64,000 nucleotides of DNA from Lepturacanthus savala (GCA_030544235.1 CM060462.1:34614526-34678525); one strand, 5' to 3'. Shown: positions 35,516 through 48,460, numbered from the stretch's first letter. Program-made: numbers and translations. Notes: generated from the sequence alone by a model not told the origin.

Positions 35516-38500
35516 CTGGAGAAAACAAGGGGAAAGACGAGTTATTCAAATATAAGATTGAAAATGTATATGTATAAACCAAAAACTTGTGGAAAAAGTA
35601 AAAAAAAAAAAAAGTAAAACTGACATTTGTCAAACCCAACAAAAAGACAGAGTCAAAATAAAAGTTACTGGTTTCTGTTTGCTCCTATCAGGTCAAGTTT
35701 ATTTTTAAAAAATGTTAAATTTCCTAAATAAAGGCAGTCATTTTTAAGCAAAACATTACTTTTCAGCCTCAAATTACCATTTGATATATTTGTACGCATT
35801 TACAGTAGCAGGACAGTTTCACTGGCTCCGGCCTTAGAACGGCAACGATTTCCACAAAAACAGGAAGCTTTTGTTGCATTTTTGCCCTTCGGTTGCAGCC
35901 CTGAAGATGCCTGGTTTCGACACTGCAACTTTTTCCGTTGCCATGTGAACTGGCAAGATGCAATTCATGTGAAAACCATGTTTTATGAAATGCTGGTACA
36001 AATATGGTGAAAATTCAGGGGTGCACTGATACTACAGTGTTTTCAATAGAGTTTGCAGATCTGCCCACAAATAGAAGGGCCAGACCACAACAAAGGTTTA
36101 CTGGCTTCAGGTGCCAGTTTTCAAAAGCATCGTCTCAACAAGGACTTAAACTATAGGAGTAGTGATTATAATCCAGGAACATGTCACCTAGTGCAACTGT
36201 AAGGCCAGTTCTTATAAACGAAGTTCTATGACAGGAATCAATTCATCAATATCCTAAAAAGGAAAAGTTTGATAACTGATGAAAAAGGCCAAAAGAACAA
36301 TGGCATGATTCAACTGACAAGTATTAACCTTGATGCCATACAGCTCCATTGTTTTCAGAAACTATTAAAACACAAATGTGTCAGTGTTACACTGAGTGAC
36401 AGGTTCCTTCCTACAGGTTTACTGTAGTTGTGCTAACAATACTCAGAACCAAATATACAGATAATAGTCCACGAACTCCTTCACCTAATTGAGTCATGTT
36501 TGCTAAAAAAATATTTTCCCAGCTGTCTTAGGAAATTTAGTATTTCTGAAAAGTAAATATTTATGGCTTCATCAGTAACAAGTGCTACAGACAGGTTGGA
36601 GGAAAGTCGTGGCTTTTATTTGAGTTGTGATATCCCTATCCCAGTATATACTTGTGGTTTTAAGTTCTCAGTTTCACATCCCTCTCAGCCTTCACTCGTT
36701 TTTTAAAGAAAAAAAAAAGTATAGTCTCTGTCTAAATGTTAATGAGCCTATTGTGACATCATACCGCCACTTTTTTAGGTGCAGTTATTATAAGAGGCAT
36801 GCATTTCTCTGGAATTGAGCATTTTGAAACAGCGATCGTTTAGAACACTTAAATCTCCTTGTAATCTAAAGGAAACGATAAATCTCAATAAAATGCGTAT
36901 TAACGTCCTTTCTGCTATATGGGACCTTTATTATACCATGTTGGTGTCAGCTTGCATGATGATAGGAGAAACGGGTTACTCACTAAATCTAACAAAACTG
37001 CCGGGACTTCCATCCAGGCTGGGAAGTCTCAGAGGGAGTCGGGTACCAGCGCATCTATAACACACAAACACAGTCAATGCACACCGCACCAAAACTCAAA
37101 CCTCAAGTCTGGGGACATAAATAAGCTTTGAAATCTACTTTCACAATGAAGTTTTAGGAGAACTGTCCCTTTAAGCTCTGGTCACTGAAGCCATAGGAAT
37201 GTGGGTCATGGAGCTGCTCATTGAGGACAATAGTCCTGAGTAATTAAAAAGAAACCTCCGTGTGTTAACGTGTCCACAGGGTGACGGCAGGTATGCTGGA
37301 TCTTCACATACCCATGACTAAACCCTGAGGCACGATGAGGCCTCATTCATTTTCATTGAATCAGTGGTGGGCAGGAAGGAGTTACAAGTAACGCATGAGT
37401 AAAAAAAGCAGTTTTAAGAAATGAGTACTCTACACTTTAGTATATTTTTCAGCCAGTAATTGACTTTACTTAAAAGCCTTCTTTACCAAGTACAGAATTA
37501 GTCTGCTCTAAATGCAGTGGTGGACAAAGTACTCCAAGTAACTCAAATAATCATCTAAAACTACTTGATTACAAGTATTCAAAATCTATTGCCAGCAAAA
37601 GGTATCAAAGTAAAAGTACCCATCATACAGACTGCTCTAGTGTTTTAATCACCAACATGAGAACATTTTAATGTAGTTTGGACACATACACAAACACAGT
37701 GCCACTGCAATCTCCTACAGTCAAGCTAATAAAGAAGAGTGTCAGTGGGAAGAGATCTCAGGGCATTTTGGGGATCTTTCATCAGATTGCAATTAAAAGG
37801 CTTTCGTCCCCCCCTTTGTGTGGCTACCCAGTCAGCTTATGTTCCAACAGGAACGTGGACAGTAAGTTGGCACCTCCAGAGAACCCGTCAGGACGGACAA
37901 TTTCTCAGAGTGAATACCTCGCATTCCTCCTCCTCTGGTGCCCAGCAGAGCAGCCGGTGCAGCCGCTGCCTGCTCTACAGTCACCACTCCCCTGTGCTCT
38001 TACATTGCAGGAGGAAGTTGACTGAAGTCAAATGAACTTTAAATGACCCAACAAGAAATATTTTCCATTGCTATTGTTACAGAAGCTCCGCCCACTGCCG
38101 TAGTCGACTGCACTCCCGCTACGTTAGCTTAAGGCGAGACACAGCAGCAAATATGGTTTCATGCACTGATCAATTTTAAGATCTTGGGCTACTTTGCTTG
38201 CTATAACACATCCTCTTTCAGACTAGAGAAAAAAAAAAAGTTGAAATCCACATTTAGTCCATTCGGTTGCATGTGTAGATTCCTGCTGTAATGAAATCTT
38301 TAAAGGTCGTTTTTTCTGAAATCTCGACTTCAGCAGCACTTTCATGAATCAAAACTTGTTTTATTCTCAACTATATTCTTACTGTACAGAGGGGTTCGTT
38401 CATGAATCATTCACAGCCTGCTTTATAAGAGATTTTATTCCTAAAAATATGCATTAAATTTTGACCGTTAGGAATTAATCTCTCAGGTTGCAAAAATATG

Positions 38501-41500
38501 GATTTCTTTTCACTAAGTCAAAACAGCATTTTGATGCCATGTTCATATTTTTGTTCTGGAAACATTAAATATGCAAAAATACATATTTAAATGTCTCATT
38601 TGTATACTTATACATATTTCAGAGAACTTGCAATATAAAAAAAATTGTCTTAATATTATGTCAATGGGGAAATTAGAAATTAGTTAAACCGTTGACCCTA
38701 CTAACCTGGAGTATCTCATCTAAGGATGGACAATGCTGCTCTGTCTGGTTAAGGATCCAATTTTCAGCAGACATGTTTTAATTAAATGTTTTTAACTGAT
38801 TTTAAATTTAACCACTGATAAGAGATCTTAAAGCTGCTTTCAGCACAGCTTCCTTGCCTAAAGTCATTTAAAGGCTCAGTTGTCTGCAGCATGATCCAAG
38901 ATGTAGAAAGTGTTTCAGAAAATACAATCAGATATGGTATTTTAAAATCGGTAAAAGCTCCTTTTATCCCTTAATGTTTGCCGTGGCACCCTGTCAGGAC
39001 AGTGATGGCAGGGAGCTGCATTAGAGGAAAAAGTTCCTCATCTGAGACTCGTCCAGTTGGCTTTTGAGACAGCCAAGTGTCATCTGGTGATGACTTGACT
39101 GATTCTGCGGGAAGTGCACAGTGGTGTGATATTACACTAGATCACAGAACGTCCACATACATAAGAGTCAAGACATTTTCCATTTTAAAATAACATTTTT
39201 AGTGCAAGCATTGGTTTAACTCCTCATCAGTTCTGCTTAACTGACTAACGTAACTTCAATCAGAACTGACATTTTTCTTTTCAATTTACAGTGTTATGAA
39301 GTTTGAACTTTGAGGAATGGTCTTCATAGTTAGAATTCTATTTCTTAAAGGACAAACACGTTTAAATACAGCTACTCAAGTGGGCTATGAATGACGACCT
39401 GTAGTATACATTGGTGCAGCGTTAATTATGTCAAAGATAATTTAGACCATCTATTCAATGACATTTAATTCCATGACTTAAATGTAATTGACTAAAAAAA
39501 ACTAAAACTTTAACCATTATTTTCATGCAAGTGGCTAATACTGAATAAAAAAATGTTGGAATTAACCATCCGAAAATATGATTATATTTCTTTCAAACTT
39601 TAGGAATACACAACTCTTAACAGTTTAGATGAGGAGGGTAAAAACAGATCCCCTCAGATATTATTGGATCATAAAATGGAGAAAATTCTGAATAAAGTAA
39701 AAATTTTATTAAACAAAACAGAGTCCCACTGGCTAAATCCTGACTGAAAATCCTTGCCAAAATTAACACTGCCCAGGTGAAATTAGAATTTATATAAAAA
39801 GCTAAAAGGGTTTCCTAGATTATATAGCAGTGGTTCCCAACCTTTTCCCACACATGGCCAACTTAAATCTCAAAGATATATAGCCCTCTGGTGACTGCAT
39901 AAACTATTCAGAGGCCAAATGTGTTCTCAGAGCATTGATTTTAATTTTAATGAACATTCAGGACTGGACTGAATGAAACAAATGGGTAATGACTGCCTTG
40001 AAAGTTAATTTCACGATTTAAATTAAAGGTCCAGATAAATTTCTAATGTGCAATAGTGTTATACTTTAACAATTCCACCCCCTCACCAACAAAAAAAGCT
40101 TTGCCTGCCCTCTTGCAACAACACTGCGGTCCACCGGGGGGCCACAATTCCACAGGTTGGGAACCACTGTTCTAAAAGATCCGTGTGAAATAGAAGAGAG
40201 AAACACACACCGGTTGGTCCCTCACCTGGGCGTGGAGGGCTGCAGCAGCGGCAGCAGCCGCTGGGTAAGTGAAGGCTGCGTGAGGGAGGCCTGGGGTCAG
40301 CTCCGTGGTGTACAGAGGGTAAGGAGTCCACGCATCCGGCGATGCTGGGATCAGTGCTGCCCCTGTCAGGTCATCTGGGGATGTACAGTGTAGGAGGAAA
40401 AACAAAAGCTGACTGGCCTACCCTTAAACACAGGCGAAATATCCATCATGAAGCAATCGACACATGCGGCAGAGAGGATCTAGCTCCACTTTGTGCTGTC
40501 AGAATGCGGCTTTTAGGTTTGACTACTGACCAGTGAGAAATCCTATTGTAATATCTATCAGTCTTTAAAAGAAAGTTAACAGTTTTAACCCATTTCACAA
40601 CCTTGAAGAGTGTCTAAAGCCTGCCAAAACCTACAGAATCAAGAAGGTGTGAAAGAAAATGGGCACAACTGCATCTAAATCCTGTGAGGGGAGGAATTTC
40701 CCTGCTGGAAAGACGCAAAGCGGTTGTCTCAATAGTCAAGATGACACATGCATGTGGAGGGTGAGTTAGTCCATAATTTGTTAGATACTGCTCCCCCCCT
40801 CCCCATTCTTTAAAAAAATCCCTTGTCCATTTCTACTTCAATAAAACATCCAAAGACAGATAAAAGAGGGTAAGAAGGACAATTGAGTTCTGGCGTTGCC
40901 AAGGTGAGAGTGGATGAGAGCCTAGAGTGGTGCAGCCGTACAACTTACATGGGTCCCGTGCAATGAAGTGTGCTCCTAGAGCAGGGTGGATATTTGTGGG
41001 GTTCGGTGTGGCCATCAGCTTACTCTTTGCCATCTTCGTGTTGGCTTTAGCAAACTCTAAGCGCAGGGTCTGGGGGCTTTCGGGGTCAAAACGGATACCC
41101 TGAGGGAGAGACGGAGGAAGGGAGGAAGGGGGGAGATAGTATTGTAAGGGAGGTGGGCTGAGTTTGAGGGGCTGTAGCTCAGTGGTCTCACATGGTCTCC
41201 TTTCCTAAAGCAGTGTTGCGATCCTCCAGATTGGACCTTTAAGCTTCCCTTTGTGATTTCTTTACCCGACTAGAACCGCTCCGGGCTTCAGAACAGGGCA
41301 GACTGAAAGGATACAATCCTGAAGTATTTCAACACGCTCCCGTCTCTCCTTCCTCATGACGAAATCAAGAGCACAGGCGACTGGAGGAGGAGGAGGAGCT
41401 CGCCCCGTCACACGAGCCACGAGGAGAGGGAGACGAGGAAAAAAGGGCCAATGACGAGACTTTTGAGTGTCTTTATTTTTGGGTGGTTTAACCCTGCTTG

Positions 41501-44500
41501 TGTTCTTGTGCCCTAAGCGTTGTGCCCACATGCAGGTGAGTAGTATTTTGGTGTATGTGTGTGTGTTTGTGTGTGTGACTGCTGGTGTGTCTAAGAGGTG
41601 ACGCTCATAAGGAAGGGCTATAGGCTCTGAGAGAGAAGTGTTAGATTCTGCCAATGTGGGCTACTGAGGTGACAAACTACTGAAGATGTGTCCAGATAAC
41701 ACTACACATGTGGCTACAGAACAGTTGTGCAGTAAAGCAGTGATATGCAACATGAGGAAAGCTACACCAGACTAAGAAGGGATGTGTATCAAGGTCAAAG
41801 TAAACTACCGTAAGGCTACAGGATTCTGGCCTCTTTCCAAAAGTGGCTCTGCCATTGAATTATAAAAAAAAAAAAAAAAAAAAGAAAAAAAAAGACAGAA
41901 TGGGTTGACTGAGAAATTTGAGAGATATTTCATTTAACTCCCATTAATGTTTTGGGGGTTTAAGCAAAAGTTAAACAAAATTCTACAAAAGTCTTAAGTC
42001 GCCATGGTTGCAATTACTTAGTTCACGTTCATCAACTGCAGCCCAACAATGCAAACCATTAACACAAGTTCAGTACTTTTCAAAATAAAGCAATTCATGT
42101 TTATAGAAAATAAAACAAAAGCAATATAAACATTTACAAAAGCAAAATACAATTGAAACATGGTGTATTGGGTCAAAAATAGCCTAAATCTTAACCCTAT
42201 TTTAATGATTTTCCTATTTGGACACCATCTTGTGGAATCTCCCTCTATCATGTTTTACAAATCTGAAACAGAGCATTTTGGAAAAAAAAAGAACCGGGTC
42301 TAGAGCCTTCTGTATTTGGAGGTTCTGACTGTCCTGGTTCAACTGAAAGCTGCAATGGATCCTGTCACCTCATCCTCCACATACACCATGAATCAATATT
42401 TCTGTTATTCTATTTAATGTCATACTCAACTCTTTTCCCGTTCTAAATGTATTGTTTCCATCCTGTGCACACATCTATTGCAGCCTGTCTGTCATTGAAG
42501 AGGGATCCTCCTGTTATTCTTCCTCTTTTTTCCCCCCTGTTAAAGGATTTTGTTGAGGAGTTTTTTCCTTGTACGATGTAAGGGTCTAAAGACGTGGGAT
42601 GTTGTGTTGCTGTTGTACAAACTGAAGCCCATTGAGGTGAATCTGATTTTAGGCTATACAAATGACTTGCTGACTTCACTGCAGTTGATAAATTAACTTA
42701 TGAAAAACAGATTTTGTTATCCCAAAATAACAAGTTATATGTTAAATCCAGATAACATTGAAATAATTGCAAACCATGGCTGCTTAAGGGCAGCAATTTA
42801 AAAAGCAATTTAAGAGTTTGCTTTTATTTATTTAAAAAGGGGGAAACAGACTCCCACAGTGAGGAAATTAAATCAATAAGAAAAAAAGTCAATAGATGCT
42901 TACATTTAGTGCATTTTTCGCAGCTTCAGCTCCAGTCCGGCTGTCAAAGGTTACAAAGCCAACAGGCTGGAAGACAAAAGGGAAGAAAAAAAAACTGAGA
43001 CATCCAGCCTTCTGGAACCTTAAGGCACAAGATGCATGTTTGACAAATATTAAAAAGGCCCCATGAGAAGAAAAATACATTTTCCAAGTTTTATTATTGA
43101 GTCTGTATTGTATATCTCGCATGTGCCAAATATGTCCAAAGAGTATTAGTAGTATTAGTAATATTTGACTCATCCTGCACTCGGGGGCTTTTAAAAATCA
43201 TCCATCAACTTTATAATTTAAAATGTGAGTATTTAAGGTAAATCCTTTTAAATGTCAAATAACTTGTTTGACTGGGAAATATGTAACAAAAGATGCTTTA
43301 ACTTAAGTTTCACTGGGCCTTTAACAAGTTGTTTTTGGCAAAAACTCATGTTTCATAAAAACTTAGCTTTTTGAGGCTTTAGCTATGCTTTATATTTTAG
43401 TAGAGCATCAAAGTGGTTCCTACCGCAGATGGGAAGCATCTCACCTGTTTTGATGTTAACTTAATCAGTGACCCTTCATAACCCTGCAGGGAAGAAAGAT
43501 AGCCAATTATCCAGCATGGAGTCACATGCAGGAAGTCAAGCATGAACACTTCTTGCCATACGAAGAGAAAGCGGTCGGTGTTCCGCTGTCAGCCATCATG
43601 AATCCTCCTGTGCTGTGACTGTTTCACTTATGCTAAAATAAAAGAAACATGCTGCTGTGCATGACATAAAGCAGCTTTCATCCATTTGACTGCAGATTAA
43701 ACATCAAGTGCTGAAAATAAAAAAAAAAAAATGAAATGCAAGAGCAATGGAAAGAGGGCGGCACACTATCATATGTGGAGATTTTTTTTTCTCCCTTACA
43801 GATTAGGCATGATTTCCAAATAAAGACACTGGTTTCAAAACATGTAAAAAACAGTGCAGGGGCTAGGCAAAGCAGGAGCATTCCTGGGGAATGAAGGGGA
43901 ATTTTGCCTGAGCATAGTATTGATAGATGGGATCTCTACTGATCCTGATTTACAGTCATGGAAAATTAAACAACTTCCACTGGTTGTGATAAATCCTTAG
44001 CAACAGTCTGGACCACATTTAGCTTTGATACAAGTAAAACAGGCAGAAACCAAGATCCTGTAAAAATGAAGATTTTAATTTAAGAGGAAACCTCAGATTA
44101 ATCAGCTTCAACACTCTTTGCACACAATCTGTGCTGTTTGCAGACTGTGGAGGCAGAGGTCGTACGATAAAGCACAACATTTCTGTGGTTTCACAATGTC
44201 TGAATGTTACATGAAAAAAAAAATGAAATCTCCCTACACGGTGGGCGAGCTGGGTCATGGAGAGGGTTGGTTGGCCAATCGCGAGGGCTACTCATTTACA
44301 CATACCACAAGATCATCCATGTGCAAGGGATACCACTTCCAATTTGGTTAGTTAGGACACGGGTGGGAGGGGTGTTTATGGAACCGAGTCCAGTCAGAAA
44401 CAGAGCCGAAGAGGAACAATGATGTGGCCTCATTTCCATATATGCAAAAATCTGGACTTCTATTAAAGGGGCGATTGTTCGATTTCAGGACTCTGATGAT

Positions 44501-47500
44501 GAACGTTCCACTGTCTGAGCTGAAGAATCAAACGCTACAGACTTAATAAAACCTGAAAACGGTTTGAACATTAGTTTCAAACAAACCGCTGCTCCCTCAT
44601 ACTTTAATGAAACATTATGACCGCAAAGGTCTTCCTTTGTGTGCAGATAATCCTGTTTGAAAATCTCCATGACTTTTCCAGCACCTGCAGCACAGCAGCA
44701 ACCTTTGCTTTACTTTAATATATAAAAGAAGGTGAGAAGTTAATTCTATTTCACAGCATAAATGCACCAAATATCAAATATCTGCTTCCACATGGCTTCA
44801 ACAGTCTCACCATCATGTTACTTACCTTGAAAGGTCTGAAGAGAAGGTAAAGTTCCCGTGGTTTGATATCGACCGGTAGGCCACTAACAAACAGTGTTCG
44901 TACCTGCAATTAAAAAAAATATTAATCACCCTGAACAATTAAAAAGCAAAACTCAAATTTAATTTTTTTTTCCAGGTGTACAGAAAACATTTGGCAAAGG
45001 TCCCATATCTGTCAGTGGTATTTAATAAGCAGCCTACATATAGATATTAATATATACAGAGGAGCTTTCATACAACCGTGCAGGCAAACATACATTTATG
45101 AAAAGAGAATAACCAGAAAACATTTTAGATTGAGGGAAAAAAAGGGAGCTTAAAAGAAAGAAAAAAACAGGAGTTGAACAGAAGGTCACGCATCTAAGGT
45201 CATGTTGGACAAGTGTTCCCAAACATTTCCTCGACCCTGGAATAAAGCCCTTTCTAACTATTTAAGCCTCTGGTTCCCAACAAAAACAATGCTATGACAT
45301 CTGTCTAACCAGAGGGATTATTCCTTCAGGACAGTTTTATTTGAATACCTCGGATGACTAAGGAGGTCAAATTATCCATAAATTAAGCAAGACAAAAAGA
45401 TGAGGAGTCTGAAAGTGTTTTGCATCCAATTTTTTTAACATTCAAAACACATTCCAGCTTCATCAAGAGCCACGAGTGTTTTAAAAGAATCCTGGTAGGA
45501 TGTGTGTGTCGTCATCAGATCTGAACAAACAATTAAAAAACAGAAGACACACATCCTGTCATTAGCCCAGCATGTTACAAGCTAAAATATAAGTGGGCCT
45601 TGGTCCTGCTGGGGGACCCCTGGATCCTCTACAAGGACCCTTGATGTGGATGGATGCTGAGTCCAGTCCGGCGGGGCCGAAGGAAACAAACATTGCAGCG
45701 CGAGGCCCATTAATTCCCAGCCGGTGGGGAGGCCCTCAGTACAATGGGGCTGCCAGAGGAACAGTGATGGACAACAGTGCACAGCGTGACACCATTTCCT
45801 TCCTCTGACCCGCAGTCCCAACCCCGACGGCCTCTCTGCATTTTTCAGGTGCTGCACAGCAGCGATTCTCAGCCCTCTTATGAGTCGGCACACAGCGGCC
45901 GAGGGCCGGCCCAGCTGGACGCAGGCTGGAGGATGATGTTCTAATACGACCACCGGCTGCTCCTTTCTGAGCCGCTCTGAGGTCTCTGCAGGCTCTCTGA
46001 CATTTAATACAAGCCACACGTTCACTGGAGAAAACGGATGCATGTCAAGAACAAGGATATTGCATCTTGATGATTTAATAGATCTCCAAACTGAAATTTT
46101 GATTCCCCCCCTATACTTGAACACAATTGTCTACTTGTTGTCCTTCAAGCACCGGTCAATTTACCCAATTGAATGGATAATTGTCTTAAAAACATGCCAC
46201 TTTCATTTTTAACACTGCCCCCTAGCACTGCTCATTTTACTTAATTTTTTTTTAAATTTATAAATGGACAGTTGGACAATAATAATGTCTCAAATACACT
46301 TTAAAATTATGAGTTCTTTAGTAAAATATATTTTTAAATGTTTTTATAGCCCCTATAGGATGTCTAATTGAAATATGTTTTTAAATGTTGCTTGTTCCTT
46401 TGTGCCTTCAGACGTCATGAATTAGAGCCACGGTTGTTCGTATGTATACAAAAGTCACAATTAAAAGGAATCTTAATCTTTGCTATTAATCACATCAAGG
46501 TAAACGGGAGGAGAGCAAATTAGTGTCAGCGGAGGCAAGTGACCACACATGCTTTGTTGGAAGATAATGGGAACAAAGGAGGACCAACAAAAGGCCCAGT
46601 GCTCCCCTCAGAGTGTCTCCATAAGGAGTCATTAAAGAGGAAATATAGCTGACCACTCTGATGAAGACATGTCCACATGAATCACGCTGCACATTACGCA
46701 CAACTGATGGAAAATTAAGGTTTTAAATTGCGGTGACAGTGACTTTAAATTTAAAAAAAAAAAAAAAGCTAGAAGTTGCAGTGGTGACATTTATGGTGGT
46801 TTCACTTCATGATGAAGCATTTGATGTTGAAGGTGCAGCCCAACTGTGACGCATCTGATTTTGTTTGGCACTTGAGTGCAAAGAAATGCATCAATTTTTT
46901 GTTTATATTTATATATATAGAGGTGATATTGTTCTTTCTTCCAGACAGGATTCACACATGAAACCATTTGTTTTTTGTACATTCATTTATTGCAATAAAC
47001 ATACTATTTAATACAGTTTTGTATCCACACTTTGTTGCCCCTTGTTTGAGATGTAGGTTTCATATAAATAGCTTCATCCTCACTAAGCTAATACAAGCAC
47101 ATAAAACTAATTCATAATTATTTTTTTTTTTAAGTCTGCTTTTAAAGACTGAGATTTGCCTCAAATATAAGGTGAGTTACAAATAAAATCTATTATTGGT
47201 AGTTTTAATAAAACACCTGTTGGCTTTAAACATTTTTTAAATAAGTAAAAGCTGAGAATTGCGGATTTGCATGTCGAAACCAATTTTAGTTAATGTGCCA
47301 CTTTTATGACGCTCCACTAGAGGTGGAATGTCACGTTTCCTCTTTATTTTGCAATTTAAAAAAAAGTAGTAAAAAACTAGTTCTTGACTTTGGTTCAAAG
47401 AGAAACTCAACTCGGGGAACTACCAAAAATGGAATTTGAAATGTTTGGGCCACAATGGTGCCGCAGAGGTGTGAAACTGTAGAGAAACTCACCTCCTCTT

Positions 47501-47546
47501 CGATGGAGACGTTGTTGTTCGGCTCTGCGTCAGCTTTCAGGCTCAT
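35480..47546 (-). CDS. rbpms2: RNA-binding protein with multiple splicing 2
   Basis: Single-RRM protein that binds CAC-containing mRNAs; known in heart, smooth muscle and retinal ganglion cells. Exons in coding order: 47546-47493, 44903-44826, 43483-43445, 42966-42904, 41099-40949, 40374-40226, then cassette 37054-36984 and/or terminal 35515-35480. The reading starts MSLKADAEPNNNVSIEEE. VRTLFVSGLPVDIKPREL holds RNP2 (LFVSGL), and KQPVGFVTF is the RNP1 strand; the RRM covers about residues 20-97. NIHPALGAHFIARDPYDL, PLYTTELTP and an Ala run (eight residues) precede LHAQ. With the cassette the protein is 199 residues ending in GWKSRQFC; without it, 189 ending in RTFVQLE. All junctions are GT-AG and in phase. 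The start matches the family better than the in-frame upstream ATG at 47760-47762. Length and sequence fit rbpms2 rather than rbpms. Confidence 0.96.
36984..37054 (-). CDS. rbpms2: rbpms2 stop-bearing cassette exon (RWYP...RQFC C-terminus)
   Basis: After the acceptor (ATAG) it reads MRWYPTPSETSQ, then PGWKSRQFC and TAG (36989-36991), the standard Rbpms-family C-terminus. Five bases after the stop there is a strong donor, A|GTGAGTAAC, so the exon can splice on to 35515. The stop is then within 50 nt of the last junction and should not trigger decay. It enters in phase 0 from the LHAQ exon. Confidence 0.9.
37367..37660. repeat. GTGGTGGACAAAGTAC-type teleost repeat fragments
   Basis: Two adjacent starts, CAGTGGTGGGCAGGAAGG (about 37367) and CAGTGGTGGACAAAGTAC (about 37516), followed by ACTTGATTACAAGTATT and AAAGTAAAAGTACCC. 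This is typical of fragments of a widespread DNA-transposon-derived family. It lies in the rbpms2 intron before the cassette exon. Confidence 0.45.
39828..40169. mobile_element. hAT-type MITE with CAGTGGTTCCCAACCT ends
   Basis: Starts CAGTGGTTCCCAACCT and ends AGGTTGGGAACCACTG, perfect 16-base inverted ends typical of hAT/Charlie-like elements. The flanking octamers TTATATAG and TTCTAAAA match at five of eight positions and resemble a decayed hAT target duplication. No transposase. Its end lies 56 bp from rbpms2 exon 40226-40374. Confidence 0.8.
45580..46020. other. GC-rich island in rbpms2 intron 1
   Basis: About 440 bp much richer in GC than the surrounding intron, with a TTAATTCCCAGCC block and several direct C- and G-rich motifs. 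A 180-residue minus-strand frame crosses it (45582-46124) but has no splice continuity with rbpms2 and no recognisable domain. A regulatory element is more likely than a protein. Confidence 0.35.
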
Positions 47547-48200
47547 GTTGGCGGTGTCTTCAGCGGCTGCTGCTGCTGCTGTTGCGGCGGCGGCGGCGCA
47601 AACTAGCACGTTTTTCCTCGTCGAGTGATTTTTCCCCAAAGTGCGTCTGTAGCTGCAGTGAAAGTCCTGGCGGCGCTTGAACTTGAGGAGAGAAGATGTG
47701 CCGAGGTGAGGTCGTGCGGAGGTATCCGAGGACTTAGAAGTTGCACAGCGAGAGAGAATCATTCATAAATGAGGAGAAAAAGAGGGAAAGGAAAAAAGGA
47801 AACAAGACGCGCTATAAACTAAAGGTGAGAAGGTGGATTAGTGCTCCGTGTGTGAGGGTGAAAGATGGGGGAAAGAAGTGCGCGTAAAAAACCCGAAGCC
47901 TCTGCGCTCACATCAATGCCCTCAGCTGCGGGATTGTGCGGAGGAAGAACAAGTAAACTTTTCTCATTGGAGCGCGTCTCTCCTCCGTCCCCCCCCCCCC
48001 CCCCCAACACCACCACTACCACACCTCCTCCTCCTCCTCATTCTCCTCCCCACCACCTCCTCCCCCCCTCCACACCTCCTCCCCCTGCTTTTCAATTAGG
48101 TCATCAATTATGTTGGAGTCCGCTGTGAGCCGTAATCAAGCTGCAGATCCGCCTCAGCTGCTGCAGGACGCCCCGGCCCCTCAGCCGCTACATCACCGCA
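47547..48200 (-). promoter_or_regulatory. rbpms2: rbpms2 5' UTR and promoter
   Basis: GC-rich region upstream of the MSLK start. A CCAAT box in minus orientation (47966-47970) and a 17-C run followed by CTCC repeats (47989-48088) lie upstream. Further out, two TCAATTA sites (about 48093-48109) could bind homeodomain proteins. The 5' UTR contains a GCN-rich stretch (about 47562-47600). The transcription start is inferred near 47880. Confidence 0.5.
47989..48088. repeat. polypyrimidine tract at the rbpms2 promoter
   Basis: Seventeen consecutive C, then CACCAC and CCTCCT repeats. The minus strand is a G-rich purine run able in principle to form quadruplex or triplex structures. Confidence 0.7.
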
Positions 48201-48460
48201 AACTCCTTAAAATTAGACTTACAATAAACACTGTATTGGTGTGATTTTTATTTGTGCTTTTGGTGTCTTTATTTTCCTGCATTTCCGTCGCGTAAAAGTA
48301 TTTTATTTTCCTGTAATTTGTGGTTTTCCTTCTATTTTTCTGACACATCACGTGCACAAACTCTTTCATTTGTTTCTATTCATTTTATTTAGTGTTTTAT
48401 GGCTTTTATTTTAATTATATTTGTATTATTTTCTAAGGAGGGGGCATATCGATCAGCTGC

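Noticed and set aside
41168..41240. tRNA-like start GGGGCTGTAGCTCAGTGG
   Set aside because: It has a good A-box-like block, but no proper B box and no 3' half of the acceptor stem, so it is not called a tRNA gene.
43930..44130. CAGTCATGGAAAATTAAAC start resembling a known fish MITE
   Set aside because: Only one end is seen and the rest does not match a family I can name.
45582..46124. 180-residue minus-strand open frame
   Set aside because: No recognisable domain, no matching splice context and lying in rbpms2 intron 1. Its length is explained by local GC richness. Kept only as a compositional island.
47848..48128. Pro-rich plus-strand frames of 83-87 residues
   Set aside because: Created by the C-rich and CCT-rich tract upstream of rbpms2; they run opposite to the gene and have no domain.
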